A stretch of 64,000 nucleotides of DNA from Spirochaetota bacterium (GTDB taxonomy: Bacteria; Spirochaetota; Spirochaetia; SPDA01; JAJSAL01), in NCBI GenBank assembly GCA_024274705.1, contig JAJSAL010000173.1, forward strand, positions 1 to 64,000, given 5' to 3'. The position numbers and the translations under genes were made by a program. Each line of letters starts with the position of its first letter. The first letter of the stretch is position 1. Positions 21,997-32,117 of the stretch are shown here, piece after piece. Under the pieces are notes generated by a model that did no database searches, was not told the DNA's origin, and worked only from the letters and a program-made list of their open reading frames with translations.

Positions 21997-23010
21997 TCAT
22001 CCCCGCGCCACTTCGACGGGTCGGCCGATCTCCAGGGACTTCTTCGCCGCAAGAGCGATTAACACCGAATTCAACGCGGCTTTACCGCCGGGAACATCGG
22101 TGCCTTCATTAACCGCTTTGACGAAATACCTGAGCTCTTCAGCAAAAGACTCGGCATACCTCTCCAGAAAGAAAAACATGGGTTTCTCCCACCGGACTCC
22201 ATCGGCATCACTTAAGGATACCCTGGACGGTGTGTCATTGGCACAGACGGCACAACCCTTACTGCCGAACACTTCGGCACGCTGATCGTAGCCGTAGGAG
22301 GCTTTTCGGGAATTATCGATAACTCCAAGGGCCCCGTTTTCAAACCAGAGTGTTGTGACGGCGGTGTCAATATCCCCTTCCCGGCCGATGGCAGGGTCAA
22401 TAAGAACAGCTCCTGCGGCATGTACCTTCATTACTTCACTTCCCGTGAGATACCGGGCCATGTCGAAATCATGGATGGCCATGTCCAGGAAAAGTCCGCC
22501 GGATACCCGGACATATTCCACAGGCGGGGGTTCGGGGTCCCGGGATGTAATACGCAGCAGATGCACGTCACCTACGGTTCCATCGGTAACGGCCTGACGC
22601 AGAGCCCGGAAATTGTGATCGAAACGGCGATTGAAACCGATCTGGAATACAACCCCGGCATCTTTCACCACTTCCAGGGTTTCCCTGATGACATCAGGAT
22701 CCTGATCCAGAGGCTTTTCGCAGAAGACATGCTTGCCGGCCAGAGCGGTTTCCCTGCTGATAGCTGCATGGGTGTTGGTAGGAGAACAGATCAGAACGGC
22801 ATCAATGTCGGGATCCCTCAATATATCCCTGTAGTCTCTGACTACCCTGGTAATCCCATGATCGGCCGCCCAGGCCGTCAGCTCCTCGCCGGCAAAGGGA
22901 TCGGCCAGCAGGGACACCTCGACACCGGTAACCCTGGTTGCCAGGTTGCCGGCGTGGACCTTACCGATCCGCCCCCCGCCGACGATTCCGAATCTTAAGT
23001 TTTTATGCAT
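21997..23010 (-). CDS. iolG: Gfo/Idh/MocA oxidoreductase, inositol 2-dehydrogenase-like
   Basis: FGIVGGGRIGKVHAGNLA; GKHVFCEKPLD; next to iolB. Confidence 0.85.
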   Translation of the reverse strand: MHKNLRFGIVGGGRIGKVHAGNLATRVTGVEVSLLADPFAGEELTAWAADHGITRVVRDYRDILRDPDIDAVLICSPTNTHAAISRETALAGKHVFCEKPLDQDPDVIRETLEVVKDAGVVFQIGFNRRFDHNFRALRQAVTDGTVGDVHLLRITSRDPEPPPVEYVRVSGGLFLDMAIHDFDMARYLTGSEVMKVHAAGAVLIDPAIGREGDIDTAVTTLWFENGALGVIDNSRKASYGYDQRAEVFGSKGCAVCANDTPSRVSLSDADGVRWEKPMFFFLERYAESFAEELRYFVKAVNEGTDVPGGKAALNSVLIALAAKKSLEIGRPVEVARG

Positions 23011-23031
23011 ATTCTACTCCGTTTTCTCCAG

Positions 23032-23190
23032 TTACAGTCCTGTCTGTTCCCGGATGTAAAGCCGGGCCTTGAGCGCATATTCGAAGGGGTTGGTTTTCCC
23101 GGAGGCTGATTCCGGATATATCCGCCCCGGCATCCTCGGGGTGGACCTGCCCCATACCCTGTTCGCTGTGACCCTGGTTGACCTCAGCGT
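23032..23190 (-). pseudogene. C-terminal remnant of a sugar-phosphate isomerase/TIM-barrel-like (iol-type?) gene
   Basis: Minus-strand open frame without a start codon ending ...RVWGRSTPRMPGRIYPESASGKTNPFEYALKARLYIREQTGL*, between iolB and iolG. Confidence 0.45.
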
Positions 23191-23192
23191 TC

Positions 23193-24008
23193 TTATTTTG
23201 TCCCCTTATAGGGCCGTTCGGGCCAGATTTTCACATTTTTTTCAAGAAGCCATTCATGCTCCTTTCGGAAATACCTCGTTGCGGGCAGCCAGCGGTTACC
23301 GGTGAGATGGGGTATCATCCAGATGTAGTACATCGCGTACCCGGCGGCAGCCACTTGAGAGTGGGTTGTATCAGGATTGATCAGGCAGGTGCTCCGGTGC
23401 CTGACAATACCGGCGTCATCATCAAGGAGTGACACGCCGAATCCCTGACTGGGGAACATCCGGTAATGGTAAATCTCGGGATGGGGATGATCGTGAGGCG
23501 GATAACTGGACCATTTTCCCGGGTGATTGATCACCTCTCCCAAAACCATATTGGAGAACCCGGCATTCCCGCCGTCGAATACGGTACGAACGGTTCGTAT
23601 GGAAGCCTCGTTCAGAGTCCCGGCGCCGAAAACGTCGTTACGGATATCCTTCTTCCCGTAGTAAACCGACGGGAAATCCCTGTCATTGATACAGGCCTCA
23701 AAACAGAGTTCTGCGCCACCGGAACCGCCGATGAGCTTTATCGGTTTATCCGCAGGAACATGCAGGGCTTCGGGATTTTCATCAAAACAGGATACCCGGG
23801 TCGCTGTACGTTTTTCTTCCCTCCAGATGAAACGCACGTTGCCGCTGATAAGCATCAAGGCCCGTTCTTTACCGGTACTATCTTCCCAGACGTCGCCTTC
23901 GGCCAGCTTCAGGATTCCGAAATCCAACAGCAGCCCCCCGGTATTGCCTGCATCGCGGACGATCATGGTCATACCGTTTCTGAATGGCCTATTCTGATGT
24001 AAAATCAT
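23193..24008 (-). CDS. iolB: 5-deoxy-glucuronate isomerase
   Basis: SSYPPHDHPHPEIYHYRMFPSQGFGVSLLDDD ... YYIWMIPHLTGNRW.P..R.F..EHEWLL. Confidence 0.85.
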   Translation of the reverse strand: MILHQNRPFRNGMTMIVRDAGNTGGLLLDFGILKLAEGDVWEDSTGKERALMLISGNVRFIWREEKRTATRVSCFDENPEALHVPADKPIKLIGGSGGAELCFEACINDRDFPSVYYGKKDIRNDVFGAGTLNEASIRTVRTVFDGGNAGFSNMVLGEVINHPGKWSSYPPHDHPHPEIYHYRMFPSQGFGVSLLDDDAGIVRHRSTCLINPDTTHSQVAAAGYAMYYIWMIPHLTGNRWLPATRYFRKEHEWLLEKNVKIWPERPYKGTK

Positions 24009-24172
24009 ACCTTCTCCAATTAAAATGATAAGAAAAACGATTCAGGAATAATAGAGAAAATGATCCAGGAGTGCAATCCCCGGAGAATGAATAAGTGCGG
24101 GATTCCACACGATACGGTGAAAAATGTCTGAAATAGAGTAAAAAGCGGTCTGGAAGAAATAATTCTGTTTAT

Positions 24173-24236
24173 GTATGATTATGAAACGCAAGCGGGCACC
24201 GGGAAACTATTGGTGTCCCATGAAAGACAATCATAC
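24173..24236. repeat. Nested inverted repeat in iolB/pcm divergent intergenic region
   Basis: GTATGATT (24173-24180) / AATCATAC (24229-24236) enclosing GGGCACC / GGTGTCCC. Confidence 0.5.
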
Positions 24237-24287
24237 AACTTTTACTGACTGCTATGCTTTCCCTGAAAGCGTCGTTGTCCGCTTTAC

Positions 24288-25070
24288 ATGAATATGTCCT
24301 TGAAAGAGATTCTTTCAGAAGAAGATTTCCGGCTCTACAGGGAGAACATTACCCTCCTGGAAGAGCAGGTGTTAGGTCATTTCCCCGGGGCTTATGAAGC
24401 AGCGGATATACTTCGGGGTATCCGAAGCGTCCCCCGGCACCTGTTTGTACATGCCGAATACCGGTATCTCGCGTACACCGACAATGCATTTCCCACGTGC
24501 CGCGGACTGACCACCTCCGCGCCGTCGGTGATTGCAGAGATGATTTTCCGGTCCGGTATCAGCCGGGGCGGCAGGTTCCTGGAGATCGGTACAGGCACAG
24601 GATATCAGGCGGCAGTCCTCGCGGAAATGGGGGTGCATGTCTTTACCATTGAAATAGACAGGGTTGTTTCGGCCTCGGCCAACCGGATCCTCTCCCGCTT
24701 AGGATATAAAACGGATAACACGATCCGGGATAAACGAGCCCTGGCGGAGGCGAAACGCACATTCTCCGCCATGCGCCGGCTGTTTCCCCACCGGGGGAGG
24801 ATAGAACTTCTGGCAGGAAACGGTGCCGGGGGACTTCCGGAACACGCCCCCTACCACGCGATCATTGTAGCTGCTGCGGTGCAGCATATGAAAGACATAT
24901 CCGGGCTGCACATGCAGTTACGGGACCGGGGCAGGCTCCTTTTCCCCTTCGGGTACAGGAATTCCCAGCGATTACATATCGTGGAACGGATACACGATAG
25001 ATTTATTACTTCGGTGATCGAGGGGGTCTCTTTCAGTTTTGTGCCGCTGACCCCTTCAAACGGCTGGTGA
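24288..25070 (+). CDS. pcm: Protein-L-isoaspartate O-methyltransferase family
   Basis: VPRHLFVHAEYRYLAYTDNAFP, LEIGTGTGYQAAVLAEMG.HVFTIEID. Confidence 0.85.
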   Translation: MNMSLKEILSEEDFRLYRENITLLEEQVLGHFPGAYEAADILRGIRSVPRHLFVHAEYRYLAYTDNAFPTCRGLTTSAPSVIAEMIFRSGISRGGRFLEIGTGTGYQAAVLAEMGVHVFTIEIDRVVSASANRILSRLGYKTDNTIRDKRALAEAKRTFSAMRRLFPHRGRIELLAGNGAGGLPEHAPYHAIIVAAAVQHMKDISGLHMQLRDRGRLLFPFGYRNSQRLHIVERIHDRFITSVIEGVSFSFVPLTPSNGW

Positions 25071-25122
25071 AATTAATTTTTTGTTGAATATCCTCAATCA
25101 AACTGATATAATTGGACCTAAT

Positions 25123-26280
25123 ATGTCATACCTGTTGCGATTTTTAGACCAAAAAAAGGGAAGTTTCTTTCTTTTTGGACCAAGAGGGACGGGAAAATCC
25201 ACGTGGCTTCGATGGAAATATCCGGATGCCGCCTGGATAGATCTCCTGGACACTGAAAGTGAACGGAAATACAGTGCCAGGCCGGAAAGAGTGAAAGACT
25301 TTGTGAATGCCAACAGAAGTAAGGGGACCATAATAATCGATGAAATCCAGAAAGTTCCCCAGTTGCTTTCTCTGGTTCATCAGCAGATAGAACTGGATAA
25401 ATCTATCCGGTTTGTTCTTACCGGATCAAGCGCACGAAAACTCAAACAATCCGGTGTGGATCTTCTTGCCGGTAGGGCGATTCACCGGCAGATGCATCCC
25501 TTTATGGCGGCTGAGCTCGGTTCGTTATTTAACCTCGAAAAGAACCTGAAACTGGGGATGGTTCCTCTGGTTCTTTTTTCCGGGACTCCGGCAGAGACGC
25601 TCAAAGGGTATATCGATCTTTACATACAGCAGGAAGTGAAGACCGAGGGATTGGTAAGAAGATTGGACGATTTTAATCGATTCCTGGAGATTATCTCACT
25701 GTCTCACGGTCAGCTGCTCAATGTTACTTCCATCGCACGAGAATGCACGGCTTCCCGTAACACGGTGGAATCGTATATTACTATTTTAGAAGATCTGTTA
25801 ATCGCCGTCCGCATACCTGTCTTCACCCGCAGAGCCAAGCGTGCAATGGCAGCCCACGCAAAATTCTATTTTTTCGATTGCGGAGTATTCCGGTCTGTCC
25901 GCCCTTCCGGGCCCCTCGATTCGGAAAGTGAGATTGGCGGACCATCCCTGGAGGGACTCGTGCTTCAGCATCTCCGTGCCTGGATAGATTACCAGGCAGC
26001 TGATATGAAGATATATTTCTGGCGTACCCAGGCGGGCAGTGAAGTAGATTTTGTCCTGTATGGAAACAACGGCTTTTTTGCCATTGAAGTGAAGAACAGC
26101 ACTTTTATTCGAAAAGCCGACCTTCGTGGATTAAAAACCTTTCACCATGATTATCCCGAATCACGGGCCATATGTCTCTATCGAGGAGAAGAGACTATAG
26201 AAGAGGACCGTGTCCTGTGCATGCCGGTAGAAACCTTCCTTAAATCCCTGCACCCTGATCAGCCGATCTTTCCCATGTAG
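25123..26280 (+). CDS. AAA ATPase with DUF4143 domain
   Basis: FLFGPRGTGKSTWLR Walker A, IIIDEIQKVPQLL, RFVLTGSSARKLK, EVDFVLYG..FFAIEVKNS. Confidence 0.9.
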   Translation: MSYLLRFLDQKKGSFFLFGPRGTGKSTWLRWKYPDAAWIDLLDTESERKYSARPERVKDFVNANRSKGTIIIDEIQKVPQLLSLVHQQIELDKSIRFVLTGSSARKLKQSGVDLLAGRAIHRQMHPFMAAELGSLFNLEKNLKLGMVPLVLFSGTPAETLKGYIDLYIQQEVKTEGLVRRLDDFNRFLEIISLSHGQLLNVTSIARECTASRNTVESYITILEDLLIAVRIPVFTRRAKRAMAAHAKFYFFDCGVFRSVRPSGPLDSESEIGGPSLEGLVLQHLRAWIDYQAADMKIYFWRTQAGSEVDFVLYGNNGFFAIEVKNSTFIRKADLRGLKTFHHDYPESRAICLYRGEETIEEDRVLCMPVETFLKSLHPDQPIFPM

Positions 26281-27884
26281 TCCGGCAGGAGGATCGGGGA
26301 TATCCGGTCTGTTTTAATCCCGGCGTCCGCCAGTTCCCGGTGATACCGCCTCAGGTGATCCAGGGTAAGTGTTCCAAAGGAGGTTTTCCCCGCGTACTCG
26401 GCAGTGCTGTTCCCGCTCCGTATGCCGAACACCACGATGTCCAGGAGGGAGTTTCCCATCAGCCGGTTCCGGCCGTGGACCCCTCCGGTCACTTCCCCTG
26501 CCGCGAAGAGGCCCCTGACCGGTGTTTCGCCGCTGCTGTTGATGGTAAGACCGCCGTTCTGGTAGTGCAGGGTAGGGTAAACCAGCATGGGCTCTTTCGA
26601 AATGTCGATGCCGTGGCGTATGAACTGCCGGTACTTGGCCGGAAAATTGGTCTTGACAAATCCCTCGCCCTTGAGGATCTCTATCATGGGAGAATCGAGC
26701 CACACCCCGAACCTGCCGGTAGGGGTGGTTACCCCCTTCCCCCGGTCTCCGCACTCCCTGATGATGGCGGAGGATTCCACGTCCCTCGGTTCCAAGGGAT
26801 ACACGAACTGTTCCCCTTCGATGTTGAGGAGCTGTGCTCCCGAGCCCCGTACCTTCTCGGTGATCAGGAGGCCTACATTCTGCTCGGGGTAGGCGATACC
26901 CGTGGGATGTATCTGGCTGGAATCCATGTAACGGAAAGGAACACCCGCCCGGTAGGCAATGACGATTCCGTCCGCTGTGGCGCCGTAGTGATTGGTCGTG
27001 GGAAATCCCTGGATGTGGAGCCTGCCGAACCCGCCGGTAGCGATGATCACAGCTTTCGCCTTTACAAGGAGAAACCTGCCGGTCTCCATGTTGTACATGA
27101 TACCGCCGGTAACTTCGCCGTCTCCCCCGGTTGTAAGCTCCACCACCGGGGAGAACTCGATCACCTGTATCGAGTCCCTCCTGTTCTTTACCTCGTCCCT
27201 TAAGACCCGCATGATGGCCGCACCGGTCATGTCCCCGGCGGAATGCATCCTTTTCCGGCTGGTCCCTCCGCCGTGGAGTACCTTCATCACTCCGTCGTTT
27301 TCCTTGTCGAACATCACCCCTTCCTTTTCCAGCCATATGAGGGCTTTCGGCGCGTCCGATGTTAAAGCTTTCAGCAGTTCCGGATCATTGGTAAAGTGGC
27401 CGCCTCCCATGGTGTCCAGGTAGTGCCGTGCAGGAGAGTCCTGGGGCTTACTTGCGCCCTGTATTCCCCCTTCCGCCATCATGGTATTGGCGTCACCGAT
27501 CCTGAGTTTTGTCGCCATGAGAACCGACATTCCCCGGTTGGCCGCAGTGAGGGCGGCAGACGCAGCGGCTCCGCCTCCGCCGACAATGAATATATCGGTC
27601 TCGTAATGGACCGTCCCGGTATCGAAGGTATCCGGATCCACCATGCTTCGGGCTTCAAGGATTTCCGCGACTTCGTTCTGTACAGCCTCTCCCCTGTTCG
27701 GTCCGAAATTGACCGGCCTTTTCGTTCCGTCCATATAGTCCGGATGATATTGTTTTAAAAAGGAATCTACATCCTCCTGGGGAAGACGGGCATGGTGTTT
27801 CCCTTCTTTTGCATCCTGGACCCTTTTACGTCTCGACTTTTCAACGTTCCTGATGAGATTCTTCATGTATTCCACGTAAGGCAT
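26259..27884 (-). CDS. Soluble fumarate reductase/succinate dehydrogenase flavoprotein subunit (FrdA/SdhA-like)
   Basis: DIFIVGGGGAAASAALTAANRG, IHPTGIAYPEQNVGLLITEKVRGSGAQLLN, LHYQNGGLTIN, GRNRLMGNSLLDIVVFG; AAGGAGA upstream of ATG 27884. Confidence 0.88.
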   Translation of the reverse strand: MPYVEYMKNLIRNVEKSRRKRVQDAKEGKHHARLPQEDVDSFLKQYHPDYMDGTKRPVNFGPNRGEAVQNEVAEILEARSMVDPDTFDTGTVHYETDIFIVGGGGAAASAALTAANRGMSVLMATKLRIGDANTMMAEGGIQGASKPQDSPARHYLDTMGGGHFTNDPELLKALTSDAPKALIWLEKEGVMFDKENDGVMKVLHGGGTSRKRMHSAGDMTGAAIMRVLRDEVKNRRDSIQVIEFSPVVELTTGGDGEVTGGIMYNMETGRFLLVKAKAVIIATGGFGRLHIQGFPTTNHYGATADGIVIAYRAGVPFRYMDSSQIHPTGIAYPEQNVGLLITEKVRGSGAQLLNIEGEQFVYPLEPRDVESSAIIRECGDRGKGVTTPTGRFGVWLDSPMIEILKGEGFVKTNFPAKYRQFIRHGIDISKEPMLVYPTLHYQNGGLTINSSGETPVRGLFAAGEVTGGVHGRNRLMGNSLLDIVVFGIRSGNSTAEYAGKTSFGTLTLDHLRRYHRELADAGIKTDRISPILLPDYMGKIG

Positions 27885-27921
27885 GGTATTTTCGTCTCCT
27901 TCCAAAAGGTTGTATCTGCCG

Positions 27922-28635
27922 TTATACAGGTTCGATGTCCCGGTCTTTATAGAGCTGTATCAATTTCTCCTCTGAAGCCCCGGTGAGGGATTCGAATTCT
28001 TCTTCGAAAGCGCCTTCTGCTATCTCTTTTACCCTCAACGGCAGGTCCGGCGCTTCCGGAACTATGTGCCGGGCGTACAGCCTCCTTGCGAGTACGCCGA
28101 TGTGGTACTGGACAATTTCCGCCGGGCAACGGGACGCGCAGAGGCCGCACATGATGCACTCAAAAGAAAGCTCTGCGGCCTTTTTTATATCGCCCCTAAG
28201 GGCCGCGTTTACGTACTCCATCACCTTGATATCCTGGGGGCATATCTTCCCGCAGGAATTACAGCTTACGCACCGGGCGATTTCCGGATAGTACCGGAGT
28301 ATGGTATTCACCGTGGGCTTAAGCTTTTCAAGATCATACACAGCCTTGTTTGCTGGAAAGAAGGGAATCTGGGTAAGGAACATGCCCTCTTCCACTACGG
28401 TCTGGCAGGCAAGTCCTACTTTTATCCTGTAGTCCCCTTCCGTCCGGTAAACCGTGGCGCAGGCACCGCAGATGCCTCCTCTGCAGCCGCACCCCAGGAG
28501 CATCTTGTAACCGGAATACTCAAAGGCTTTCAATATCGTTGCAGTAGAAGGAACAGCGTACTCTTTCCCCATGATGTAGATGGGAATCAAGTGCATGTCT
28601 TCCTTCCGGTCCCTCTCTTCGATCTTTTCGCTCAT
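27922..28635 (-). CDS. Fumarate reductase/succinate dehydrogenase-type iron-sulfur subunit ([2Fe-2S] + 2x[4Fe-4S])
   Basis: GCGCRGGICGACATVYR..ACQT, CVSCNSCGKICP, CIMCGLCASRCP. Confidence 0.85.
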   Translation of the reverse strand: MSEKIEERDRKEDMHLIPIYIMGKEYAVPSTATILKAFEYSGYKMLLGCGCRGGICGACATVYRTEGDYRIKVGLACQTVVEEGMFLTQIPFFPANKAVYDLEKLKPTVNTILRYYPEIARCVSCNSCGKICPQDIKVMEYVNAALRGDIKKAAELSFECIMCGLCASRCPAEIVQYHIGVLARRLYARHIVPEAPDLPLRVKEIAEGAFEEEFESLTGASEEKLIQLYKDRDIEPV

Positions 28636-28654
28636 ACGAACCCCCGAACTGTAG

Positions 28655-31600
28655 TTATATCAAAAGAGTTTCAAATTCAGTCATGATCTGTTTGTTGGTA
28701 AAACCGGCCACATCGACGGCGCCGCTGAAACAGGTGGACGCGCATCCTCCGCATCCTTTGCAGAGCAATGGGTTCACCACCGCCGTCTCCTTTTCCGGAT
28801 CAAGTTCTATAGCATTGAAGGGGCACACCTGTACACATATACCGCAGGCGCTGCAGGCCTGTTCATTGATCTTTGCGGTAAATGCTTCCGCAGAAAGGGT
28901 TTCCTTAGTCAGATAGGTGAGGGCCCTTCCTGCCGCGGCCATGGCGCCTGTAACAGACTCTTCCACTGTTTTCGGTCCGTGGGCCAGGCCGCAGAGGAAT
29001 ATCCCTTCTGTTGCAAAATCGACAGGCCGCAGTTTCACATGGGCCTCTAGGAAATACCGGTCTTCATCCAGGGGGACTTTCAAGAGCCGTGACAGCTCCG
29101 GGTTGTCTTCCCCTGCGTCGATGCCCACGCTTAAGACCAGCAGGTCCGCAGGGAGGATGATTTCTCTCCTAAGCAATTCATCATAACAGCGGACCTCCCG
29201 GTTTCCCTGTTCATTGGTTGCCGACTCGGGCTTCATCGTTTCCGGGTACCGGATAAAAACGACTCCCTCATTTCGGGCTTCGGTGTAGAAAGCTTCGGAA
29301 AGACCATACGTACGGATATCCCGGAAGAGTACGTATACATCTTTCCCCGGGAAGGCCCTCTTCAGTCTGCGGGCGTTGTGTACTGCCTGCCCGCAGCAGA
29401 CCCGGCTGCAGTAATTACGGTCTCCTTCCCGGGAATCCACGCACTGTAGCATTACAATAGAATCGGCCAGCATGATGAGGGGATGATCGTGGGATATCAT
29501 GCAGTTCAGTTCCCTCTGGGTGACCACCCCATTGTCCACGCCGTACCCGTAGCTGGTTGTTCTGTGCTCCCCGGCCCCGGCGGCGACAATCACCGCTCCT
29601 ATATTCACATTCTCTTCTGCGTCATTGTTGTCCAGCACAGCGGTAAAATTGCCCACGTATCCGGAGGAGCGGCTGAGAGTAGTGTTCAAGTGGACCTGGA
29701 TGTGCCGGTGCTCCTGGATCCGGGTTATGATGTTGTCCAGGTACTCTGGCATGTCCCCGATTTTAGAGGTAGAGTACATGTGACAGGCGTTGCCCCCCAA
29801 GGTATCCGATTTTTCCACGAGATGAACCGGATATCCGCTGTCTGCCACAGTAAGGGCCGCGGACATACCTGAGATGCCGCCTCCTATGACCAGACAGCTT
29901 TTTTGGACCGCCGTTTCTGTTTCTGCAAGGGGGGAGAGCAGTCTTACCCTGGCAACGGCCATATTCACCAGATCCACAGCTTTCCTGGTCGCATCAGCCG
30001 GTTTAGACTGGTGCACCCAGGAACACTGGTCCCTGATATTGGTCATGTGCATGAGGTACTTGTTGAGACCGGCCTCACGGATGGCGGAGCGGAAGAGGGA
30101 TTCGTGGGTCCGGGGAGAACAGGAAGCCACAACCACACGGTTGACCCCTTTCCGCCGGATCTCCTGTACGAGAAACGTAAGGGAATCTTTTGCGCAGGCG
30201 TAGATTGTATCCAGGGCAAAGACAACGTTCCTTAATGTTTTTACCTTTTCTACGACAGCAGGCACGTCCACCACAGAACTGATGTTAGTACCGCACCTGC
30301 ACACCACCACCCCGATCCTGGGCGGGATGCCCCTGACGTCGATTTCGGGGATTACTGTGTCGCCGGTTTTATAAACTGCGTCCGGTTCGTATTCGTCCCG
30401 GCCGTTCCCCCTGGCCCGTTTTCTGAGCAGCCTGGCTGCCGATCCTGCACCGGCGCTGGCGGAGACAACGGTTTCCGGAATATCCATGGGTCCTGTGATC
30501 GAGCCACAGGCGAATATCCCTTCCACGCTGGTTGAAGTCCTGTCATAGGGGGACACCAGGGGGAACCCTGAATTGTCCTTCACTATTCCCGCCTGGTCCA
30601 GGAGGTTTCTCACCGAGGGGGAGGTGCGGATCCCGATGGAAAGGACAACCAGGTCGAATTCTTCTGTTCTATGGGTCCCGTCAGGTCTTAAGTACATGAT
30701 GTTCAGGTTTCCGCTCTCCGGGTCCTCCTGGATTTCTGATACCCGGCTCCGGATGTATCGCACATCGTATTCATGCTTCGCCCTCTCTACGTACCGGTCG
30801 AACCCTTTTCCATAAGTACGGAGATCGATGTAAAAAATCGTCGATTCTGCTGAGGCCGCGTGTTCCCTGGTGATGATGGCATCTTTCGTTGCCTGCATAC
30901 AGCAGAAGGATGAGCAGTAGGAGTTGTTCCCATTTTGTTGATCCCGGGACCCGACGCACTGGATAAAGGCGATCCTCTCCGGTTCTTTCCCGTCAGATGG
31001 CCGCATGATGTGTCCGCCGGTGGGACCTGAAGCGCTTAAGTACCGTTCGTATTCGATACTGGTGATCACGTTGGGATAGATGTGATACCCGTATTCCGGC
31101 CGAATACGGGGAGGGTACTCCTCGGTTCCCGAGGAGAGGATTACCGCGTCAAAAACGTGCTCAGATATGCGATCCTGGTCCTCATAATCGATGGCTTTCG
31201 CCTCGCACACTTTACTGCAAACACCGCACTTCCCCTTATTAAGATAGAGGCAGTGCTCTTTTTCGATCCGGTATATCGCCGGAACTGCCTGGGCATAGGG
31301 AATATGGATACATTTCGTTTCTGTAATACCGCGGTTGAACAGGTCGGGAATCCTGACGGGGCATTTTTCAGCACACATTCCGCAGGCAGTGCATTTTTCC
31401 GGATCGACAAAACGGGCTTTTTCCCGGATGCGGGCGGAAAACCTTCCTTCCCTCTTTTCCAGGTGCTCTATGCTCGAAAAGGAAAGGATGTCAACAAGAG
31501 GGTGACTGGAGAGTTCGATAAGCTTCGGCGAGAGAATACAGGTGGAGCAGTCGTTTGTGGGAAATGTTTTGTCCAGTTGGGCCATCCGGCCGCCGATACT

Positions 31601-31705
31601 GGGAGCTTCCTCTACAACACTCACCCGTACACCCATCTGGGCAAGGTCCAGAGCTGCCTGAACTCCCGCGATGCCGCCGCCTATGACGAGAACTCTGTTA
31701 TCCAT
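28655..31705 (-). CDS. hdrA: HdrA-like protein, tandem (two-headed) form, 1016 aa
   Basis: FPTNDCSTCILSPKL, CVGSRD..YCSSFCC, VVCRCGTNISSVVDV, CSPRTHE, NIRDQCSWVH, second FAD half with CVDSREGDRNYCSRVCC, C-terminal 2x[4Fe-4S]. Confidence 0.93.
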   Translation of the reverse strand: MDNRVLVIGGGIAGVQAALDLAQMGVRVSVVEEAPSIGGRMAQLDKTFPTNDCSTCILSPKLIELSSHPLVDILSFSSIEHLEKREGRFSARIREKARFVDPEKCTACGMCAEKCPVRIPDLFNRGITETKCIHIPYAQAVPAIYRIEKEHCLYLNKGKCGVCSKVCEAKAIDYEDQDRISEHVFDAVILSSGTEEYPPRIRPEYGYHIYPNVITSIEYERYLSASGPTGGHIMRPSDGKEPERIAFIQCVGSRDQQNGNNSYCSSFCCMQATKDAIITREHAASAESTIFYIDLRTYGKGFDRYVERAKHEYDVRYIRSRVSEIQEDPESGNLNIMYLRPDGTHRTEEFDLVVLSIGIRTSPSVRNLLDQAGIVKDNSGFPLVSPYDRTSTSVEGIFACGSITGPMDIPETVVSASAGAGSAARLLRKRARGNGRDEYEPDAVYKTGDTVIPEIDVRGIPPRIGVVVCRCGTNISSVVDVPAVVEKVKTLRNVVFALDTIYACAKDSLTFLVQEIRRKGVNRVVVASCSPRTHESLFRSAIREAGLNKYLMHMTNIRDQCSWVHQSKPADATRKAVDLVNMAVARVRLLSPLAETETAVQKSCLVIGGGISGMSAALTVADSGYPVHLVEKSDTLGGNACHMYSTSKIGDMPEYLDNIITRIQEHRHIQVHLNTTLSRSSGYVGNFTAVLDNNDAEENVNIGAVIVAAGAGEHRTTSYGYGVDNGVVTQRELNCMISHDHPLIMLADSIVMLQCVDSREGDRNYCSRVCCGQAVHNARRLKRAFPGKDVYVLFRDIRTYGLSEAFYTEARNEGVVFIRYPETMKPESATNEQGNREVRCYDELLRREIILPADLLVLSVGIDAGEDNPELSRLLKVPLDEDRYFLEAHVKLRPVDFATEGIFLCGLAHGPKTVEESVTGAMAAAGRALTYLTKETLSAEAFTAKINEQACSACGICVQVCPFNAIELDPEKETAVVNPLLCKGCGGCASTCFSGAVDVAGFTNKQIMTEFETLLI

Positions 31706-32117
31706 TCTGCTCCCTTTTGTCTGGAAAAAGGTTTTTAATCAGAGATCGCCGCTGGTCCTGAGCCTGCTTTTCCGAATCCTTAAGTTCTTCCACCAGGCCG
31801 GGGTTGGTGTATCCTTCTTCCACAGCTATCTTCCGGAGGACCCTCATAAGTTCCGGAAACCGGACATCCTGGGGGCACCTGACATAGCACCGGTAGCAGG
31901 TCATGCAGTACCAGATAAGACTGGAACTTAAGACCTCTTCTTTCAACCCTAAGAGTATCATGTGGATGATTTTCCTGGGACTGTATTCCGGTTCCACTTC
32001 GCTTACAGGACAGGAGAGGGTACAAGTACCGCATGCGAAACACCGGTTTACAAACTCGCCCCCGGGATACCTGGCCACCTGGTATTTGAAATCAGCTTCT
32101 TTTGTTTTCTCATTCAC
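31698..32117 (-). CDS. hdrC: HdrC-like 4Fe-4S protein
   Basis: CFACGTCTLSCP and CMTCYRCYVRCP. Confidence 0.85.
   Translation of the reverse strand: MNEKTKEADFKYQVARYPGGEFVNRCFACGTCTLSCPVSEVEPEYSPRKIIHMILLGLKEEVLSSSLIWYCMTCYRCYVRCPQDVRFPELMRVLRKIAVEEGYTNPGLVEELKDSEKQAQDQRRSLIKNLFPDKREQNG

Noticed and set aside
26314-27336. 340-aa minus-strand ORF inside frdA
   Set aside because: Alternate frame of frdA, rich in Arg/Gly/Pro with no recognisable domain; the SdhA-like frame has full-length motifs.
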